A stretch of 64,000 nt of DNA from NCBI GenBank assembly GCA_031213475.1, contig JARUPZ010000018.1:4315680-4379679 (forward strand), read 5' to 3'. The translations under genes were made by a program, and so were the position numbers. Under the pieces are notes generated by a model. That model was not told where the DNA came from. It saw only the letters and a list, made by a program, of their open reading frames with translations, and made no database searches. Below, one piece after another: positions 44,201 through 53,200 of this stretch (the stretch's first letter is position 1; every line of letters begins with the position of its first letter). The DNA comes from Nereocystis luetkeana (taxonomy: Eukaryota > Sar > Phaeophyceae > Laminariales > Laminariaceae).

Positions 44201-47200
44201 CGCCCCCCGCGACGGTCATCTCGAGCAGGAGCGCAATAGCGGTCCTGACTAGCTCCTCCGGCTGCTGGCCCCACTCCAGATCCCCTCCTAAACCCCCGCC
44301 TCCTGCTCTTCCATCTGCTGCTGCTCCAGCTCGACCCACCCCGACACCGACCCCGGCCGCCGCCGCCGCCGCCGCCGCCGATGCCGTCGTCGCCGCCATA
44401 TGCCCCCCTCCTCCACCTCCCCCCTCCGCCTCACCTCCAACGCCGCCCACATCCACCACCCTACCGTCTGGCAAGCGTCCCCCCACGCTCGGGCCCACGG
44501 CCACACCAACACCACCGCCAGCAGCGGCAGCACCACCACCACCACCACCACCACCACCATTAACCCCTCCAAGCCCGCGACCGCTAAACCCATTCTGACT
44601 CGCCCTCGCCCCCGACCCCGCCCCTCCTCCCGCCTCCTCCGCCGCGCCTGAACCAACCCCGGACCCCCCCTCAGCTGTGCCTGTTTTCTCAGCGCCTTCC
44701 CCCCCTCGCAGTGACTCCCCCTTGCAGAGGCCGAGGAGGGTGTTGTACACCACGGTGTTCGGCCTCACGCCGCGTCCCTCCCGCTTCAGCTCGTCCAGGA
44801 GTCGGAGGGCCTGCCGCGGCTCTCCCCCTCTGGCGCACGCGGCCATCGCCATGGCGAAGCTATGAGCGTCCGGGGCGGCTCCCGCTCTGCGTATGCGTCC
44901 GAGGGTCGAGACGGCTCGCTGCCAGTCCCCCTTGCGGCCGAGCGCAACGATCACCTGTTTTTTTGTTTTTGTTTTTGTTTTTGTTTTTGTTGTTGTCGTG
45001 GTGTTGGTGGTGGTGGTTGGTTGTGAGGTTGATAGTGGGTGGTATTACGGGGGACCACAGTAAATAGGACTAAATAATTGATAGTGAAAATAGCGAAATA
45101 TATCGGTGTTTGTGTGTACCGTAGGTCCCTATTTACTAGGGCCCCCCGTAATAGTGGTGTGATGAGGCGTGCCGGACGGCGATGACTTTTCTTTACCGGT
45201 GGGCGGAGGAGGGGCTGGGGTTAGCGGTAGGGTTGCAAGTTCCAAGAGTGGGATAGGATTGAGGTAGTTGGGAGGGGGGGGGGGGGGGGTGCGTACTCTT
45301 TTGTTGCTTGCCCTGAGTCCTTTGACCGTCGACAACGTTATCCCTTTCGAGACAGAGCAGGGGTAATAATGAACGTGTCAAACTACGTCAACGAGTGCAT
45401 CACCGGCGGAGGGGGGGGGGGTGACCGGGTAGATTCCTCCGTGGGAGCCAGTCGCGAAGCAAGAAAAACATACATCTTTACATATACAGGTATGTTCTTG
45501 GCGCTCCTTCACCTGGTTGTACGCGGAAGCATCCCCGTAGCCCCCGCATGCCTCCATACGGTCCACCAGCTCCAGCGCAGCGTCCACCTCGCCAGCCTTT
45601 CCCCGAAAAACGAACAGAAACATGGCACAATATTACGGGGGACCATAGTTAATAGGACCAAATATTGTTACTAAAAATGGTTAAATATATACCAGGTAGG
45701 TTTTTATGTATACCATAGGTCCTACTAACTATGATCCCCCGTAATAGTACAAGTCAACACGGACAGCAATACCGGACATTGGTAAAAGCCAGTCAAACAC
45801 GGAACATCACTCCTCACATCTACGAGCAAGCATGCCCCTCCACACCAACCCACCCCTCCTTTCTTACTTTTCTTTTCTTTCGAATAATCCCCGCAGACAA
45901 GAAACGTGGAAACCCCTTGTTCACGCTTTTACAACGAATGCTACTCTACTCCACTCTCGCACGACTACTGCGCTATGATGTTGTGTAACGGCTCGACCCC
46001 AGTTCGCTTTTTTCCATCGCTCTTCATGGCTCATGACCCGAACTACGGATCGCGTCAGGGAGTTTTGAAATAGAAATATCACGGGACGGGTCGGGTCGGG
46101 TCGGGTCGGGTCGGGTCGGGTCGGGTCGGGTCGGGTCGGGTCGGGTCGGGTCGGGTCGGGTCGGGTCGGGTCGGGTCGGGTCGGGTCGGGTCGGGTCGGG
46201 TCGGGTCGGGTCGGGTCGGGTCGGGTCGGGTCGGGTCGGGTCGGGTCGGGTCGGGTCGGGTCGGGTCGGGTCGGGTCGGGTCGGGTCGGGTCGGGTCGGG
46301 CCGGGTCGGGTCGGGGCCCCCTTACCCTATCAGACTAGACCCGACCCGACCCGTGCACAGCCGGAGTTTTTTTTTTTGCTTCTTCACTCACGCCATTTTT
46401 GACCGCAACAACCTCCCCTCCTTACCTTTGCCGCAGCATCGACGGCGTGTCTGTAGCAGAGCCTGTCCGGAGCGATGCCGAGGCGGTCCATGGTGTCCAG
46501 CAGCGACAAGCAGCGCCGCCACGACCCGGTTAGGTCGTCGCTGCCCTTGACAGAGCTGCAAGCCCAGAGGGCGTACCGGAAGCTGAACACTGTCGGCTGC
46601 AGGTTCTTATCCTACGGGGGGGGGGTGGCGGCGAGGGTAGCAAGAGCGGCGGAGGGAGGATGGGGAGACGGGAGCGGGAGGGAGGTAGGGAGGAGGAAGG
46701 CAGGCAGGGAGGGAGGGAGGGACAGAGAGAGGGAGAGAAAGAGAGGCAAGACGAAAAAGAAAAATATAAGGCTGCAGCTTATTACAGAGAGACCAACGAA
46801 AAACGAAAACAATAATGTAAACGAAAGTCCCGCAAAAAGGTCGATCGATCGAACGTTTCGACGACATCTTCCGCAGCAGCCACACACGCCGAAGGCACAA
46901 AAAATACTCCCCACGCACCCACCCACCCACCCCAACACCCACCTGCATTTCCGCCAGCAAGTCCAAGGCCGTCTCCCACCGGCCGTCCCTCCCGCACGCC
47001 TTTATCACCAAGGAGTAGCTCAGCGCCTCGGGTCTCGCCTCTTGCCGCGTCTCCGCCTCCATCCTTGAAAGCACCTGCAGCGCCCGACGCCACTCGCCCA
47101 AGCCACCGCCGGAGCTGCACCCGGAGATGACGGCATTATAGGTGGCAGCGTTAGGGTCAACGCCCTCCAGGCGCATCCTGTCCAGGACTTTCTCGGCCTG

Positions 47201-50200
47201 CGCCACCCTGCCGCTCCTGGACCCGGCCGATATGACGCTCGTAAAGGTTTTCTGGAGTAGGGGGGGGGGGGGGGGGGGGGAGAGGGGAGTGAGGGGCACG
47301 GGCAGGGGGGGGAAGGGGGCGCAGGCTTGGGGTGAAGACAAGTAAGCCGGGGGGGGGGAGGGTACTCATTTGTTGCTTGCCTCAGTCATTTGACCATTGA
47401 CCACGCATTCCTTTCGAGACGGAGCAAGGGGGGGGGGGGAAGGGGTGTAAAACAGACAGACAGATACAACGACAGACATAGGCACAGACACAGTCAATCC
47501 CAATACAAAAGACACAGACACAGACGCAGGCACAGGCAGAGATACATACGTGGGGGAAAGCGCATACAGGGGAGAGGAGAGAGGGGGGAGCACCACGCGG
47601 AGGTTTCGAGGGTAGAGGGCGGTGGCTGGGGGGGGGGGGGGTGGGGGGTGATGGCGGCTGCGGCGTATGCAGACGTCCCGCATCCGCCAACAAAGCATAG
47701 CAGTGAAGGGCCAAACAAAAGCAAAGCAACGCAGAGCCAATCAGCAAAAATCACACAACAGCCAAGCAAACAAAAGCAGGCCAGAGTCAAGCGAAACACC
47801 AAGCAATACAAGGTAAGGCAAAGCAAAGTCGCCCAGAAAGTCAAGCCAAGCAAAAACCAAGCCAAGCAAAAGCCAAACCAAGCCAAGTCAAGCCAAAAGC
47901 AAAAATTGAACGCCAACCAGAGCAAAAACCCAGCCAACGAACAAACCCAAGAGCAGAGGCCAAGAGCAAGGCCGAGAGCAAAGCTGAAGGTCAAAAGCCT
48001 AGAGCCAAGCGTACGCCCAACCCTGCCTCACAGCGAAAAGAAACGTTGAAAGCACTGGCAGGAGCACAGCCAAAAGCAAAGGCAACGCCAAACATTAAAA
48101 AAAGCAACGCTGACAGAACACCCACAAAAGAGCCAACAAGGCAAAAGCAAAGCCAAAAGCCAAAGCCGGGGAGAAATCGACGCAAAACTCGCTCACGCCA
48201 AGAAAATAAAAGAAACGAAAACGAAACAAAACAAAACAAAGCCAACAAAAGAAAAGCTCCGGCAAAACGCCTGCGCGTGGACAAGACAAGACGAGACATC
48301 GCCCCAGGTCTTCCCGCACAGCAGCGCGCCTAGTTTTTTGTGATTGCCGTCTCGACACCCTTCCGACACCTTTTCGCCATGAATAGGTCTTTTGCGGCCT
48401 TTTGCTTACACCGTGGCGACCTAAATGCGGCAAAAGCGCTGTCTTACCAGCCGTCCACTCCTCGGACTGATCATCGACTACTCCTAGATGATGATATACA
48501 GTAGATATTTCAGGACAGACAGATATATAGATAGATAGATAGATAGATTCCTGATCTGTACCTGGTCTGTATCTGCACCTGATCTGTATGTTCTATAAGC
48601 TCACGTTGCCGGCTGAGAGCCGTGTAACCCGCATTATCTACGAACATTAGTACGGGAGACCAGAGTAAACAGGACCAAATTGTTGTCAATAAAAGAGGTA
48701 AATGTATAGGTTTTTGTGTGTACCATAGGTCCTATTTACTATGGTTCCCCGTGATAGCAGATGTTACTTGGACTGGATCCGTGCTGCAGTACTACACATC
48801 GGCAGATATTTCCTGCACACAAAAACCTCTCGCAACGGCGGATGACGAACTGCTGAGCTTTGTCTTGGTCTAGATACACTGTGGATCACGTTCTACCCCA
48901 GGCGTGCACCAGCCCCAAGAAGAGCATACATATGCGGCAGTACCAAGCGTCGTCGTGTTGCTGCCACCGCGTGCGCGTCGTACATCTCGCAAAAGCGCAG
49001 AACAAAACAAAAAAAACGCGCGGCAAAAAAAACGCGCCAAAGAAATGAAATCCTCCTCGCGGTGGCGCGGAGAAATACGAGGTTAAAAGTGATCACATCC
49101 CAGCGGCCTTGAGGAGGAGCGTCAAGGGAGGTTGTGGTGCGGCTTTGCCCGAGGCCGGTGCTCTGCAGTAGCTGCGGAGCGGTGCCTCTCACGCCAGAGA
49201 GGTCACTGCAGCGACCAAGTAGAGCAATGTTTCGGATTTTCGGGGGTGGGGGGCGCACCGTTTGCTCTCGCAAGGGAGAGCGCGAGTATTGAAACCTGCA
49301 GCAGCAAGCAAGCAACAACAACAACAACACAGCAAAAGCAGCAGCGGCACCAGCGGCCATAGCGGCGGGGGCAGTAACAGCGACTGCTGCACTTTTTTTT
49401 GTTGGCCGTGTTCACTTAAAACACAGTCAGCACGCAGCTCCTTCTCACACGGCTCTCCCTAGGTGGTCGAAAGAACGCATGCACGATGAATCTTCGAAAA
49501 TAAGCCTGGTTGTACCAGACATGGTATAGCGCTACGAGCAACGTTCACCTACCTTTGTTTCGTGCGAAAAACAAAACAAGCAAACGATCAAACAAGCAAC
49601 AACGAAAAACAAAAAACATACTAGTACGGGGGACCATAGTTAATAGGACCTATGGTATACATAAAAACCTATATATTTAACCATTTTTACCAATAATATT
49701 TGGTCCTATTTACTATGGTCCCCCGTAATAGGCAAGTATCATGCAGTAAGTCTCACCACGTCCGGCTGAATTCCTGCCGATGTCATCTCCTCCAGCAGAC
49801 CAAGCGCCTGTGTCCAGGGAGATCCCAGAAACACCAGAAACGCAGAAATGCACAAGAGAACAAAAAACGAACGAACACAAGAACACAAAATAATGAGAGG
49901 AACAAAAAAAAGCATTTAACGAAAAAAAACATGTAGCGCACACAACCAAAATGCAGGGTGACACATAGACAAAACGGTATACGACGGTACGTATGCGACG
50001 CCACTTAATTAAGCCCCTCTTGGTTTTTGGCCGAGGCTCAAATTCTCACGCGAGGTCGGGGTGCGTCCTGCGTGACTTATCAGTATCAATAGTATTATTA
50101 TGATTATGATTGTCACTACAATTATGATCATGATCATGATTATTAATAAGTTTTTTTTACTAGTATTACGGGGGACCATTGTTAACAGGACCTATGGTAT

Positions 50201-53200
50201 ACATAAAAACCTATATGCTTAACCATTTTTACTAACAATATTTGGTCCTGTTAACTATGGCCCCCCGTAATAGTATAATTATGATGTACCTTTCGTACCT
50301 TGCGCGCTAAAGTCTAGGCACTTATCCTCTACCCCCTTAGGGATGCTGTCCCGCTTGAAGGGTCAGACCACTCAAATTCTAAGTTGTTCGTCGCCCAAAA
50401 CGGGGCTGCAATGCCCAAGGGGATGAAAGTCCAGAATTCGCACGTGACCTTGAGTACTGCTATACACCCTGATACACGAAATGCAGCTACAAACATGCGG
50501 TATGCTCTACATGGGTAGATCACGTCGTTCAGAACTCAGAACCGTCGAGCGCCGACTAAATATAATATTAATAGTTGAAAAACAAAAAAAGAAGCACAGG
50601 CATCAGCGGCTGCCGAAGTGAAATCAACCTTCATATGTGGAAGAAAAAAAGTAGCTGGGCACCACCAAAAAAAAAAAACCCGAAAAACTATGATAGTTGC
50701 TAGAGGTCCCAGCGTCCCAGCGCAAAAAAACCGGAGCGAAATGATCAGGGGCGACCGACAGGCAGTGCACAAAAACGTCTCCTCCCGGTACCAACGCGTT
50801 GCTGGTGAGACAGCATGTTCCGATTAATATCGCACACTTGAACTTCCTTGGTGGTCCCGAGTGAACTTGACGCAACTTCGGTTTCCTGCACGGACTGCTT
50901 GTAATGAATGCCTGATCATACATGAACGTATGAAGGTACATCACGTAAATGTAATCATCACACAGAAAACACCGCGTCTTTGTGGGATTTCTTCAGCAGC
51001 GGCCCGCTTGTAAGCAAAAGGAACAAACCAGCAGCACCACCACCAACCAACAACCACCACCACCACCACCACCTCCGCCACCACTTCCCCCGCCACCACC
51101 ACCACCGCCACCACCACCGCCACAGCAGGCCGCACCAGCACCCAAAAATATCCCAGGCCTCGCAGACGACCACGAAAGCACGCACGGGGCCGCAACACAA
51201 AACGCGAAATACTCTGGCCAAATTTAACAAATGCGAGGAAAAAGTCGGCCGCCCATCGCCTATATATACGAAGGAAGCTTAAAGGGAAGCGAAGCTCTTA
51301 CCTCGTGCCACCTCCCGCTTTTCGCCACGGCCCCGACAGCAGCGTTGTAGGCCTTCAAGTCCGGCGCCGGGACGGCCATCTCTCTACCTTCCGCCTGGGC
51401 CGGCGTCGATGACGATACCAACGACGAGAAGGACGAGTCCTCCTTGAGCTTGTCCAGCACTTTCAACGCCTCGCGCCACCTCCCCTCTTTTCCGAAAGCC
51501 TTCATCCTTGCGGCATCCTCGACGATTCGAGCGGGTAGCTCCTCCTCCCCACCCCCCCACTCCTCCCCCTCCCCGACTTCCTCCTTCTGCCTCTCCTTCT
51601 GTTGTTGATGCTGATGCTGGACGTGGTGGTGGTGGTGGTGGTGGTGGTGGTGGTGTTGATGGTGGTGGTCATCCTTGGCCGGCACACGAGTCGCGCGGTG
51701 GCCGTTGAGCGGCGGCGAGACCCCGTTCAGCTCCACTGCGGCACCTGTTCCGTGCATACCATGCGTTGCCGCCCATGGCCAACCAACCCAGGAAGGAAGC
51801 ATTGAGGGGGAAGAAACCAATGTTTACGAGTAAGCGCGGCCGGGGGGGGCGTGATGAGGGGGCTAGGTGGGGGTGTGGCGTCGGGGGGTATGTGGGGCGA
51901 GGGGTACTATACGGAGGAGGTGTGGGGAGGGTGGGGTGGGTGAGGGGGGGAGGGGCGGGAGGGTGTACTCATTGTCACGCATGGCCGTAGTCGTATGACG
52001 GGGGGGGGGGAGGAGGGGTCAATGCCGACAACTAAGTCCCATCACGGTAGGATGGAGAAAGCTGGCGCTGGTGGCACCGGTGCTCGTCTCCTTCGGCAGT
52101 GAGTTTTAACAAGAGCAGTAGCTGATGTATGCAATGCGTCTGCGGCAAGCAGTGCAGCCAACGGAGGGGTTGGGGTTGGGGGGGGGGGGGACTCATGTCA
52201 TGCAGGCTGGTGGGGCCGGGGGGAGTGAGAGCTGCGGCCGAAGAGCACAAAAAAAAACCTAGATACTGGTACGGACACTACTGTGTGGTAAAACACTCGC
52301 CTCGGTGTATTCGGCGTGGTACACACGTCACGTGCAAGAGCAGGGCAAGGAACAGGGATGGGGGGGGGGGGGGGGGTCGCAGCATGTATGATCGGTGCAG
52401 GTTGCGGCTGCATCGCCATTGCATCGTGTGGGATGAATGAATTCTCCGCCGGTTCCCTCCCGAATAGAAAGGGGAGATTGAAAATAGTGACGATCTGACG
52501 ATGCCGACGACTGACGGTATTATACGCCAGGTACGTAAGACACTATACACGCGAACACGAAAATAACAGATACAATGATAGACGCTGCCTGCTGTGATCT
52601 TCTTGTCTCGAGGCGAGAACATGCAACAAACATAAAAATGGCACGAAGTATTAGTATTACACAGCACAAATCTATTTTCTTGTACGATACCTGGTGGTAA
52701 GTCAAGACTATTAAATAGCCCACGCAAAGAAAACACGACGTAACATCAACCGCGGTGCATAGCCATGCCAGCTTGCCACATGCCGCACGCCAAGGCTTGC
52801 AATCCGCCGTCAAGCTGCTTCGAAAAAGCTGGCACAGAGCCCACAGCAGCAGCATCAGCCATTTGTGACTATATTTTTGGGCATCCCAAACGTGGGCTGC
52901 TGTTTATCTGCGTAATATTGACAGTCTGCTGTACACCTGGTATCCGGTAATCAGTATACAGCAGCAGTACCTGCCTCTTCGTGTCTGCCCTTACGCCTCG
53001 TACGTTGAACGACGAGCTGTTCCATTACACACTCAGAAGCAAGATCACGATCATTGTGAGTGCGTACTGCAGACTGAAAGTAGCATCACGCAAACAGGTA
53101 ATGAATGCGGTTGACGCACATCCTGTTTTTACGTATTTACCAGGTACCGGTACACGAGTACACCTGGTACCAAGATACCTGGTACTGCCGTCAAATACTA

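Noticed and set aside
35226-44651. Many plus-strand frames rich in Pro, Ser, Ala and Arg opposite the PPR exons
   Set aside because: They are antisense shadows of Gly/Glu/Ala-rich PPR exons with high GC and carry no independent features.
46084-46318. Telomere or telomere-like array
   Set aside because: GGGTC pentamers differ from the TTTAGGG type, and the array lies between two exons of one gene.
47390-48299. Long Lys/Gln-rich plus-strand frames and hydrophobic minus-strand frames
   Set aside because: They derive from a T-poor AAGC/CAAAA tract inside a PPR intron. Composition explains their length.
48893-49360. Possible extra PPR exon (GRWDVITFNLVF) in intron 3
   Set aside because: It resembles a PPR start, but no acceptor fits, and exon 3 joins exon 4 into a complete repeat without it.
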